Part shown: positions 13,398 to 24,509 of the stretch, in pieces
Layout of the letters: each line of letters starts with the position of its first letter
Position numbering within the stretch: position 1 is the stretch's first letter
DNA from: Aphelocoma coerulescens
Taxonomy: Eukaryota; Chordata; Aves; Passeriformes; Corvidae
Assembly: GCF_041296385.1 (NCBI RefSeq)
Contig: NC_091017.1
Location: 51,148,214-51,212,213, forward strand
DNA: 64,000 bases
Direction of reading: 5' to 3'
The notes under the pieces: generated by a model
Told to the model about the DNA's origin: nothing
Databases searched by the model: none
The model's input: the letters and a program-made list of their open reading frames with translations, nothing else
Made by a program: the position numbers and the translations under genes

Positions 13398-14336
13398 CCT
13401 GTCATGAGTGGTGTCCCCCAAGTTATCCATCAATGACTTGGATGAAGGGGCAGATGCCTCCTCAGCAAGTTTGCTGATGACACAAAGCTGGGAGGAGCAG
13501 TCCATACCCCAGAGTGCTGTGCAGCCCTTCAGAAGGGCCTCGACAGGCTGGAGAGATGGGCAGAAAGGAAATTCAGTGAAGGCAAGTGCAGGGTCCTGCA
13601 CCCGGGGAGGAGTAACCCTGTGCACCAGCACAGGCTGGGGATTGACCTGCTGGGAAGCAACTCTGTGGAAAGGGACCTAGGGGTCCTGGTGGACAACAAG
13701 CTGTCCATGAGCCAGCAATGTGCCCATGGGGATGAGAAGGCCGATGGTATCCTAGGCTGCGTTAGGAAGGGCACTGCCAGCAGGTCAAGGGAGATGATCC
13801 TGCCCCTCTACTCAGCCCTGGTGAGGCACATCAGGAGTGCTGTGTCCAGCTCTGGGCTCCTCAGGACAAGAGAGACATGGAGCTCCTGGAGCAGGTCCAG
13901 TGGAGGGCAACAAAGATGATTAAGGGATTGAAGCATCTCTCTTATGAGGAAAGGCTGAGGGAGCTGGGGCTGTTCAGCCTCAAGAAGAGACAGCTGAGAA
14001 GGGACCTCATCAATGTCTATAAGTGTCTGAACGGAAGGTGTCAGAGGATGGATCCAGGTTCTCATCAGTGGTGCCCAGCAACAGCACAAGAGGCAATGAG
14101 CAGAAACTGATGCACAGGAAGTTCCACCTGAAGAGGAAGAACTTCTCTACTGTGTGGGTGACTGAGCACATTTCCCAGAGAAGCTGTGGACTCTCCCTCA
14201 CTGGAGATACTCGGGAACTGTCCAGACTTAATCCTGTGCCCTGTGCTTTAGGATGACCCTGCTTGAGCAGGGGGGTTGGACCACATGACCCACTGTGGTG
14301 GTCCCTTCCAACCTGACCCATTCTGTGATTTTATGA
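13398..14336 (+). mobile_element. CR1 LINE, longest copy, with reverse transcriptase C-terminus
   Basis: About 940 bases of a CR1 retrotransposon, the best preserved in the window. CR1 copies itself by target-primed reverse transcription. The element enters within ORF2: SINDLDEG is followed, after a frame change, by the reverse transcriptase catalytic FADD motif at 13470-13481 (FADDTKLGG in that frame). A later frame (13877 onward) reads the C-terminal part, including [22 protein letters not shown] and RDLINVYK. The untranslated region follows and ends in GACCCATTCTGTGATTTTATG. Breaks: the 5' end is truncated, the sequence between the copy's start and the INDLDEG motif is shortened, and the reading frame shifts between segments, so it is inactive. 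All overlapping small frames on either strand are shadows of it. Confidence 0.95.
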
Positions 14337-16091
14337 ATTGTCTTCCTACAGAGGTGAAGTGTTTCATTTCTGTCAATCATCACTGAATGACCACATTGCT
14401 CTAAATTCATCTTCAGTACTTGATAAAGGTTTTTAATTCCTCACAGGGAGAGAGCTTGCCATGGTTTAAGTATACCTGTGAAAAGAGGGATTTATTGATA
14501 GCATACAAAGGTAAAACGTCACAAACATATGGTGAACCTGGAGCATATTAAGATTTCTGATTTGGAGAAAAATGGTGAAATACTTCTAGGGACAGACACA
14601 TCCTAAGGTGACAAACCCTACCCTCCAGCCTGCAGCCCTGAGAGCTAGACCTTGTTAATTATAACAGCACAAAAAAAATCCCTCTCTGATATGCTCAGGG
14701 TCTGTACACGAATTACAAGATTTTTCCACTAGTAACTCAACCTGTATCAAAACAGAAGAGGAAGAAATGCAAAGAAGAAATGCAAAGATGCATGCACAGG
14801 TGTTGATGAACTCACAGAATCCAGGTAGGGGCTGGGTTGAGCAAGTCCGTTGCAGTAGTTAATATGTGAGATCTATATTTATGCCTTAATAGCATGAGTG
14901 ATTACTTTTAGCCTTTTGTTGGTTAAAAAAGCTAAAAAAAATCCCTCATGTGCTTCCAGAAATTGTTACAAAAGAGAAATCAATCAAAATGTTCACATAA
15001 GCAAGGTTCATGGCTGTAGCTTTTAACTGAATGAGAAACTATTCCCTTAGGTGTCTTTAATTTATAAATTGCACCCTCCTGGTTGTATGGAATATCTTCT
15101 TTAGGCATGAAGTTATTAATGGAGACAGAACTTTGAAGAAGTGCCTCCTGGAGGCTTGTCCCAAGGGATTACACCAAACAAATGCATTAAGGAAGCAGTC
15201 AAGTACTCTCTAAATGCAACCTGCATATTTTCAAAGAATTCAGCTGCAGCCAGATTACTTTAGCTCAAGTTTCTTGTGCCAGAAAAGCTTTGTCTCCTTG
15301 CCAGAATTAGCCACCTAATTTTGTAAAGTTCACCACAAAAACAAAGGGAATTTATGAAACTGCAAAGGAGGTGTTATCACCTCTATTCAACAATAACAGG
15401 CTGTGAAAGATCCTCTCTCACCAAATTACAGTAGCTTTGCAGAGAATTTTAATTTGGAAGCAGCTACTTGGATCCTATGGGCAAGCAGGATATAGAACTG
15501 TAAATTAATGAAACCCTGAACAAATCTCAGATGTCGGCAAGCAACTAGGAAATGGTTTCTCTTGTCTAAGACTGGTCTCGATAGACATTTTTTATTGTTT
15601 TACCTTGCTAAAATGCAAATTATAGATGTCTTCTGAAGTGCAATGAAATGACTCTGACCAAGGGTAGTAACACACAAGCAAATAGTTGCGACTCCTAAAC
15701 GTAAGTCATTGTAATGTAAGCCAATTATTGCCTATTTTGACAAATGGTGATTTTTCAATCTTCTTTCCCTCACTGACTGAGTCCATTCTCTTCTTCCTCA
15801 CCAGCTGCTCACTTCAAACCTGGCAGACTCGATGCCGCCCATTCACTGGAGTATGATCCAAAGGGTAGGCAACCTTCAGCACAGAGAGGGCAACAAGCTG
15901 TGGGACAAGAAGGGTGGAGCCCAGAGAGGAAACCAAGAACATTCTACTTTTTTAAATGTTTACCTTCTTTGCCTCTGAACCAGAAACCACAGAGCACACA
16001 AGGCAAATAAAAACACCCTTATTTAATTATACTTGTGCTGCTGTTTCTTAGCAGAAATGAGCTGTTTTATGGTGTGGTGGGTTTGGTTTGT
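14337..16091. other. Non-coding stretch, no gene seen
   Basis: No recognisable gene. It holds a 13-bp tandem duplication at 14761-14786. The last part, next to the reverse LTR, may include a little retroviral leader just left of 16092, but I could not trace it beyond about 16073. Confidence 0.55.
14761..14786. repeat. 13-bp tandem duplication
   Basis: GAAGAAATGCAAA is present twice in direct succession. Confidence 0.85.
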
Positions 16092-16109
16092 TCCCGGGCG
16101 GAAACACCA
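16092..16109 (-). other. Retroviral primer-binding site, tRNA-Val type
   Basis: The plus strand reads TCCCGGGCGGAAACACCA. Its last 16 bases equal the 3' end of vertebrate tRNA-Val (AAC/CAC) including CCA, a 16 of 18 match. On the minus strand this is therefore a primer-binding site, where the host tRNA primes minus-strand DNA synthesis. It lies six bases beyond the CA end of the reverse LTR at 16116, the expected place for a 5' LTR followed by internal sequence. Confidence 0.7.
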
Positions 16110-16115
16110 ATTTAG

Positions 16116-17284
16116 TGTAGTGGTTTAGTCCAAAATACTCATTACTGTTTATCTTCTGTGAGACAAGAATTAGGAGAAATGCAAAGCAGGCACCAAACTT
16201 GAAAGAATATAAAGAAGTTTATTAAGAGACCTAAAAGAGGAGGAAAAAAATTATACCACCTTCAGAACTCTTCTCCGCCCCCCACCTTTCTCCCTTCTCC
16301 CACTGACAGTGTAGAAAGACAACCCTTGAAATGTTCAGTCTGTTTACCACTTCCTTAATAACCTTGTTCAATGCATTTAGGAAGAGGAGTCTCTCTTGCC
16401 CCTGCTATTATCACGAGCCAGCCGCCCGGGTTGGTTCTCTGCTTGCATGCAAGTCCCTTCCCCCGACTTGCAGCTTTTCCCGCAACTGCTTTCGAGGGTC
16501 CGCTCTTGAAGTTTCTTGGGATACAATTTTAAGGTTGAGCCGTTCAGAAAGAAAAGTTCTCTTTACCCATCTCTGGGAACATTTCATCTCTAAGAACAGA
16601 GGCCCTTTTCCTTCCCTGGGAGCAAAGGGTCTTCTTCATCTTCATCTTTAGGACTATCTCTGGGAGCATCTCTAGGAACAGAGGTTTCTCCTTTCCCATT
16701 TGGACCCCAAGTCCTCATCACTTCCATCTCTCCTTGTCCAAACTTCTCATGAAATTACAGCTGCATCAGCATCTGCCTATCTCAGCTCAGGGGCTTTTGC
16801 TCACAAGTACAAGTTGAACGCTCCACCCCCCATGCCTTCATGAAATTACAGTGGGTACTCTCATATATCATAGCTTCTCAACAGAATTTTAGCTTTAAGC
16901 ATCTCCTCTTTCTCTTCCCTCAGGTTTTCAGCTCTTCACAGCACTAAAAGGGTTAATCTCACCTAGGTCTTGCAGCTGGAATGTCACTTGTCGCTGTCGG
17001 TCACATGATCTCTGCTGGACAGCGGTGCAGCTTCAGCTGAATCTTGGCCACAGTGGAGAGGGGGGGGAGCCAAGCTGCTCCAGCTGCCCACAGCAGGGCT
17101 GTGGGGGGGGTTCCACGGGTGGAACAGGGCCCATCGGCTCCAGGATGGCCGTGGCCCAGCCCGAGCAGGGCCTGGGCCGGGCCCGCTGGCCCCTGCACGG
17201 ACCCCGCAGCCACCTGTGCCAGCACCGGAAACAAGACAGAGCTGGGGGGGGGTCTATTAAGTGTGGATCACAGAGGCGGTCACA
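16116..17284 (-). mobile_element. Endogenous retrovirus LTR, minus strand, about 1.17 kb
   Basis: On the minus strand the element ends in ACTACA at 16116, next to the tRNA-Val primer-binding site, and carries an AATAAA polyadenylation signal (plus-strand TTTATT at 16218-16223) about 100 bases before that end, as expected for R-U5. The U3 part is long and unusually C/G-rich between 17044 and 17250, with three G runs of eight or nine bases on the plus strand. Its opposite end is not exact: TGTGACC on the minus strand at 17284 or TGTGATCC at 17272 would both suit an LTR start. I saw no clear target-site duplication. Length and composition resemble long passerine LTR families, but this is from memory. 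Frames at 17001-17445 are by-products of the GC-rich block. Only the 5' LTR and a few leader bases are recognisable, so the element is truncated. Confidence 0.7.
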
Positions 17285-17300
17285 ACTTTAAGTGGCTTAA

Positions 17301-17320
17301 AGAATTGTCCAGAATTGTCC
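17301..17320. repeat. 10-bp exact tandem duplication
   Basis: AGAATTGTCC occurs twice without interruption, just outside the right-hand end of the reverse LTR. Confidence 0.85.
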
Positions 17321-18360
17321 ATATTCAAACTGGCCATCTGATAGGTTCTGTCAGGTCAGGTCACAGAGGAAGCTGTAAGCACCCCTTAGCAAGGACATCC
17401 CTTCCAGGACTATGCTTGCTAACCTATGACATATGGACTCAGTGAAAGGAACACAACAGGGATGTGCAGGTCAGGAGTTGGGTTTGATGAATGAAAAGAA
17501 CAGAACGGAGCCTTACATTTAGGCAGTGAAAATATCTGTGGAGGAACAGGACTGTCCAGAGCTACATCACACAAATCCCTAGTGACCGGAGTAAAGTAGG
17601 GCTCTAAAATCAAGAGTACTTGTTTTAAAAGTGTTCATTTTTCCCTCATTATTCAGCATGCTACTCGTGTATCACTCACTACACAGAATCCACTCTGGAA
17701 AGAATTATTACATTTTCCAGATGTGTTTGTTCTGAATGTGTGCTTGCCTGCAGAGCTGTCCTCACAAAAATCATTATTCTTGAACAGTTAAATGAGAACC
17801 ACATTTTAACTATGGCCTTGGTAGCAAAACACCGTTAAAATATTTTGTATATTAACTACAGTCTGAAAAAGGTCTAGAAGGTTGTAGGAAGCACATCTGA
17901 ATGCCAGAACATAAAGCAATATTGGGAGAAAGCTCTGCTGAGGTCTCGCTGTTCCAGTGTAGCCCGTGCACAGATCCACTTACATATTATGAGAGGTTTG
18001 AGGAGGCAACTGTTGATGTTCTCTTTGGAGAATAGCACAAGCACTGTCTAGTAAATCCTAAATGAATGTTCACAAACTGTGATCTCCAGATACGGAAAGG
18101 GAATGAGGCTTTAGCTATTTTTTTAATAAAGGCAGTAGAAAGAGCCATGGTATCATGTCACGCCTCTTACAACATTTGAAATCTGAACTCTAGAGTAAGT
18201 AGACTTTCCATTTTACCAGCATTTATAAAAAGGAGAAAGATCCCTTCTGTTGCCCAGATTTAATTCCCCACGAGTGAGAACTCAGTTTCTTCTGAAACAG
18301 CTCAAAATAATCCTCAGGACAGAACAGGCTGAATGAAAAGGTCAACCAGGACAAGCAAAG

Positions 18361-18396
18361 TTGCACAAAACTGTCTTGTCAAGACAGTTTGTGCAA
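18361..18396. repeat. Near-perfect 36-bp inverted repeat
   Basis: The left arm TTGCACAAAACTGTCTTG and the right arm CAAGACAGTTTGTGCAA are complementary over 17 pairs, with a single extra A bulged in the left arm and one T between the arms. This is an almost continuous palindrome and could extrude as a cruciform or fold in RNA, though an ideal hairpin would need to open the central pairs. It is far too short for a usual microRNA precursor. Confidence 0.85.
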
Positions 18397-18586
18397 AATT
18401 AACACAGACCTATCAGGACAGAAACAGCCAGACTTCCAGGAGGAAACAAAACCTGTTTGAGATTTGCACCCAGTTTTCAGACACAGTTCAGTTACAATAA
18501 TGACATTCTGCACTGGCCTTTCTTTATTCTGAGATTAAGAAGAGCTAATGTTAGGATAGGTTTTTATTTTGTATGTGGGGGTTTTT

Positions 18587-18615
18587 GTTGTTTGTTTGTT
18601 TGTTTGCTTGTTTTT
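18587..18615. repeat. (GTTT)n simple repeat, interrupted
   Basis: Consecutive GTTT units with one GCTT interruption, bordered by T-rich sequence. Confidence 0.85.
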
Positions 18616-21600
18616 AAACACTCCAACTTAGATCTCTATTTCATTCTGTCAGACTCCTGAAAACTGGTGGGAAGGGAATGTCAAGGGCAAGAAACAAGAT
18701 ATTAGAGGTAAAAGTTTCTGTATCTGCCCACAGTAGATGAACCCTTCTCTGCTTTCTGAGCCAAATCTTTCCCAAAGCACTGTTGCTAAAATATCTACCA
18801 TTCAACTTTTTTCACAAGTGTTTTGACTTATTTTCAGTTTTAAGAAAGAGTAATTAAATTTTTCATACAAAACCTTTCCCAAGAGTTTTTTTTTGCCTTC
18901 ATCTCCAGAGGTTACAAGCTCATCTTGGCAGGCAGGAGATATTATCAATGTTCCTTATTTAGGCCAGTAGCAAGATACTTCTGTCACCTCATCTTGTATT
19001 AATTTTAGCTGTCATTACAGGGGTACCTGGAAACATCTCTTCAGGCAGAAATCCCCAAATGTATTCACAATGGGAAGGATTTAGCACAAGCACGTTCATC
19101 TCCTTTACTGGAAACAAAACAGGAATAGCAGCACTTAAAGACAATATGTAAGGGTATTTAAACAAGAATAGCTCCTGAGTGCAATAAATACTTCATGCTC
19201 ACATGAGCTACAAATCAGCTGCAGCCCACTGAACCATCTGCTCTCACAACAAGTTCCAGCCTGCCTTTCTCACTGCAGTGCAGTGTGGGTTGCGCTGCTC
19301 TCAGAAAGGGTTTGGATTGAGCTAGATCAGACAGGGAGAGTCCTTAGTGGCTGGTACATTTAAAACTGTTTTAAATTGCATGTCATATACTTGTCAAATT
19401 ACTGTGTCCTGTAATTGGAATTATCAAAGTGGAAAAGATAGCAGGTAAACAGCTGGGAGAATATTTGTACATTCCTCTAAACCTTACTTATGATAAAGCC
19501 AATTCTGCCTGCAACTGAAATAAACTGTCCTACTGTCTTAATTCCTGACGTGATCTTGCACAGCTTGGACAATAACAGGGTTTTTGCTCCTTCACATCTG
19601 AGATAACACTGCAGGAAGTGTAACACAAAAACATCTTTGTGCCAAGCTGACTTGTGTGCTGTGCCAGATGTAGGGAGGATCCAGCTGTTTTCAGCTTCCA
19701 CGGAGCCTAGAAGAGGGCTAACCAAACTTTTTGACACTACAAGGCACTGGCATGCTTTTCCTTGCATGTTTTTCCTAAGAAGGTAGTGGCCAAGAATTCT
19801 CCCCAGATCCTGAGATGTGACATTGGCAACTGCTGCAAAACACTGTTTGATAGGTGAAAAGATCACCAGGAAAGCTGCCTGTGAGATCAGGGACTAACCT
19901 TATGCACCTCTGTATGGCTCCTGTGGATGAGATGTTCAGCCCTGTGGCATAACACTGCTCGTGTGAGACACTGAATGGTAAGGGCAGGACATGGCAGGAA
20001 CTGGGGGGATCAGGACATGTAATGTGACAGAAGCAGGAAGGCAGGACAGCAGTCAAGGCAGCACAAAAAGCAAAGCATGTGGATAAAATTCTTGTAGTTC
20101 TCAATAACCAGCTAAGTATTTATTACAGGAACTTAGGTACTGTCCCAAAACTTCCCTGAGGTCAGAAAAGTTCAGGAAATTTGTTTCAGGTGAGCTTGTC
20201 TAAACAACCAAAACATCTAAACAATATCTAAAACATCACAAATAATTGTTCAAATGTAATTACAACTTAGATATAATTACAAGATAGATATTGGCCTCCA
20301 CTAGATGCTGAGCTGCCTCATAGTGAAGTTGCTAGACTTCTGATGGGCATAGACTTCAGCCTGTTATTTCTTCTCTATACTTCAGATACCCTCTGACCCT
20401 CTGGTGTCTGAAGGATCATTGTCAAGAGAGAATTAGACCAACAAACTTGACCCTTTAACATTAAATATTAAAAGGGTATTAGAATGCCACCTTAGATGCC
20501 TGCGAGGCTATAAATAGATTATTTTGCACAAGAAAGCCTGGACATTTCAACAATAAACCATTCCTAGGGGCATCTATATTTTCTTCTGCCATATTAACTA
20601 TCACTGAAGACTCAGGACTTCCTCCTAGGTTAAATCAAATATTTCATATGCATCAGCAAGCTGCAATTCTACCAGAGCATCATGCAAACAAAACCAGAAC
20701 AGGTATCATTAATGGCTCCATTTCAGTGCATTAGAGAGAAAATAGTATTTTTCATCAAGATGCTGAATTTTTGATTATCTCTATGCTATAAAGTGTTCCA
20801 GTTCTAAGAAAAAAGAATAACATCTATTCTCTAGGCTGTAAAACCATACTGATAAAGCCTTGTCTCATGACAGTATTAATTTTGGAGGGAGAATGGGACA
20901 AAAACTGTATTTCCCAAGAGTTCCACCCAATATTTTCAACCATCTACACATAGTTTGATATTAGGAAAATAAATGCATCTATCTGTTTCTAAAAGAGGAC
21001 TTTTAAGTATGCTGATGACTAACACCAGAAAACCAACAATTTGAAGATCAAGAAAATAAGATTTCAAAACAGCAAGGTCTTTTAGGAATATTGAACAGGT
21101 TCTTAACTGCTTGACCAGAAGATACCAAAGAAACTTTACACACAGACCTTCACACCTTAGAATGATAAGGACTTTTGCTTTTTGGTAAACTACTAATTTG
21201 GCTGACTCATTAAAATCAAAAACTAGTACACCACTTTCTGACGACAGTAAGGAGAACAATATGTTTTAGGTGTCATTTTTTTTAATATACATTATTCTGT
21301 TTCTAAACCAACATCTAGCAAATGTCAATACACACAAATCTATCTTCATCTTGAGTCACTTACTTAATATCTCCCTTTTTAAGATAGAACAGTGTTCCCA
21401 AATAGTGGTCCCTGAGCAATAGCCTTCTGATGGCCAAAGAACATTGATGACAGCAAGTAAAGGAATGTAAAGCATGTTTAGCAGTACTGAGCTGCTTTGC
21501 TCACGAGCCAGTGAACCACAGCATTTTTTTATGTCTGTGTCAGCACTTCAGACTTTTCAATGAAACAGTTGTTGTTTCACAATATTACCAATTTTCCCCT

Positions 21601-24501
21601 GCACAATTTGAAAAATGAATGCCCATTACTGTCCTGATTACATGCCTCATCATAACCTGCTGGACACAAGGACATATTATTTAGCATTCAATAACAGGAC
21701 CTTAAAATACTCTATTGCAGCTCTGTCACTTTCTAAAATTATTTAAAAAATATTTCCATAGTAAGTCCTCACATGACAGCATGTAACTCTGATGTGACAG
21801 GTTTGTGTTTTTCTACGTGAAGCAATCTACTGTGCTGCAGAGAAAAAACAAGTCAGACTTTTTGGGGCTACTCAAGCCTCTTGAGGTCTGGGAGGTTGCT
21901 ATACCACAGCTGGGAAAATAGCAGTAAGGGAACTCTACATTAAAATTCAGATAAAAACCTGTGCAATTTTTCAAGCAGTGAGATGGTTATGCAGGTCTAT
22001 TTGTTTTTCATGCATCCAATTCCATTCTCATTTGCACTCTCGAGCAAGTACACTTTTCACATTACCTGTGGTTTGTCTAGCCTCTGAGCAAACCAAGCTG
22101 AGCCCATGTCTGGTACAATGAATAACCCTTTAAAAGAATAATACATTTTCATTTAATCTCAGGATTTTAAATACAGTGAGCTTAGCATTTTGATGTATTT
22201 CTGCTGTCCCTATGAATGAACTACAGGAAATTTTCAGCTATTCAGCTATGTTTTCTATGGACAGAGGCTGAACACCCCAAGGAGAGGGGGGGAAATTGAA
22301 AAACTGGGATCCAGAAATTGGGGATGAACCAAAACCATGGATCAAACTTCAACTCTCCTTTAAGCAGGTCCTTTCAGTTGAGAGAGTTTTCTTTGTTAAT
22401 CTGTGTTGAAACAGCCATTGGAAGGACACCTTCCCAAGTGACAGACACTATATTTTAAAAGAGAAAGAAATAAAAACCAAATGCCAGAGGAACAGATTCC
22501 TTGTTGAGTGGGTGGCAGCACACAAGCGGCACAAGCCACTGCTTTGGAAGGGAACAGAGTGATCTTGTGACAGCTAAAGATGTTCTGCTTACATATGTTG
22601 TCATGAGCAGCGAGAACATACAGGATTTATGTTCAGATTCTGGTGGCACTTCAGCTGCCATGTTCTCCTAGCTCTAAACACATCTGCTTAGCACATCATC
22701 CAGGTTAGTGGCAGTCCAGAGTCAGTTATGAAACTCCAACCTGGGCACACCACTAATCCTTAAATTGCAGGAAAGGATTACTAGCCATGATGTGCCTAAG
22801 CATTCAAAAGGTGAGGCAGCAAGAAAGGAAGCAAATCACATTAGCAGCCTAATTATTTTTAGGAGAACAGATCCTTACACCGCTGCTGTGGCTCCTACAT
22901 GGAGACACCCTCTCCCATCCTACAAGGACATACATTAGTATGACCATATGTTTTGAGGAAGGCTTGTCAGCTGAGGCACAGAGCTGCTGCTTTGGTTTCT
23001 GGAACAGGATACCTCCGTGCCAGCCAAAATCTTTGTGTATGTGTCTGTTCTGCACCACACAGTGGGACAACAGCACAGAAACCCCAGATTCTGTAAAGTG
23101 GTAAAACTAAAGCAAACAGGGAGTGGCAGGGAGGTTCCAGAAACACATCAGAGAGGTAGAAGCTGTAACGGAAGAGTTAATTTAAGATAATGGGTAGCTG
23201 AATGAGAACTAGTATGCATCCACTGGTCGTGGGGGAAAAGTCAAATCCACAAAATATCCTTCCCTCCACCCACACCCCCCCCCAAAGACACAAAACCATA
23301 AGAATATGGGGTAAAAAAGCACAATATATGGAAGCAAAATATTTGTGACCAGTTTCAAAGCTGGAGCGAGATGTGTTCGTGAAAGAAATGCATGTCATAA
23401 TTGCCCATCACAGGAGTGGTATGCAACTCAAAGGCTAAGGAAGGAAAAATGCCAAATTGCTTCTACATAGCCCCCCCAAAGTTGTGTATTGAAAACATAT
23501 GAAAATTGAAAAAAATCCCCAATGAAATCAGAAGATACAAGTATAAACATTCTTTAGCAAAGCTGGAATTTGAGCAGTACTCTAAATCAACTACTGGTAG
23601 CCACAACTACATTGAATAAACACGTGTTATTTTCTTGGCAAACACTCCAAGAGGGGCAAAGCAGTGGCTCATGATGACAGTATTGTCATAAGGCAAAAGG
23701 CCCAAACCTCTCTGTATGTGGCAGCCAAACACCTTTCTGAGCAGAAAGAGAAACTATTCTACAGTTGACCTCTCTGTCTTTATTCTTTTACCATTTACTG
23801 CTCAACACTAAAACAATTCATATTCTGCACGTACTTACTGCACTGTAGAACATTTAAGGCTTAGTCTTGCTCTGACACTTACTTTGTGCCTTGAAGTAAT
23901 TTATTCAGACAGTTTTTCTGGTCTTCCATTACCATCTAGGCTAAGCAACAGGATTTGTAACTCCTCCTGCAGAACTGGCTCAGGCAAAAGCAGGCTCTTC
24001 CCATCTCCTGGACCTCTATATCAAGCCAGTATATAATTCCCTGTAACACTCTGTTATTTGCTGTAATAACATGAAAGAGAGCAAATGCAGGCAGGGGAAA
24101 GAATTTCACAGGGTACAGTCATCACATGCAAATTCTATATTCTTCTCTATTTGTTTGAAGCCTAGAAAGGCAAGCTATTTTAAAGTGATAATTGACTTCT
24201 ATTTCAGCCCTGTAAAGAAAAGAAATGTCATCCACTCTGGGTAATTAATTGTGTTACATATTCCCATACACCCACATATGTTTGGAGCAGGAAAATATGA
24301 CTCTCTGACAGCTACACTAGCCTAAAAAATAAAAACCAGACAGAAAAATTTAGACATTTCAGATCATCCAAATGAGACCAGACCCTAATTTTGCTGACTA
24401 GTACTGGGGGCAATAACCTTTAACCAATAGTTTTCTTTCTAGAAATTTGTTGATGAGCACAAACCAGTTTTTGCATCCTCACTTCACTGAGCTCAGTCCT
24501 T

Positions 24502-24509
24502 TGACGTCA
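24502..24509. promoter_or_regulatory. Palindromic cAMP-response-element-like site
   Basis: An exact TGACGTCA, the full palindromic site bound by CREB/ATF factors. About one such match is expected by chance per 65 kb, fewer where CpG is depleted. It stands alone, far from any promoter that I can identify. Confidence 0.25.

Noticed and set aside
13408..14110. Several plus- and minus-strand frames as separate genes
   Set aside because: They are pieces or shadows of the CR1 ORF2 with frameshifts.
16092..16135. A tRNA-Val gene or tRNA-derived SINE
   Set aside because: The 3' tRNA part precedes an unrelated AGTGTAGTGG stretch; the order and missing arms do not make a tRNA, and the position beside an LTR end explains it as a primer-binding site.
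18361..18396. MicroRNA precursor
   Set aside because: The arms are about 17 bases with essentially no loop; animal precursors need stems of roughly 30 pairs and a loop.
19477..19866. 129-codon minus-strand frame ending at a donor-like GTAAGG
   Set aside because: No recognisable domain or family, and the composition is that of translated non-coding DNA.
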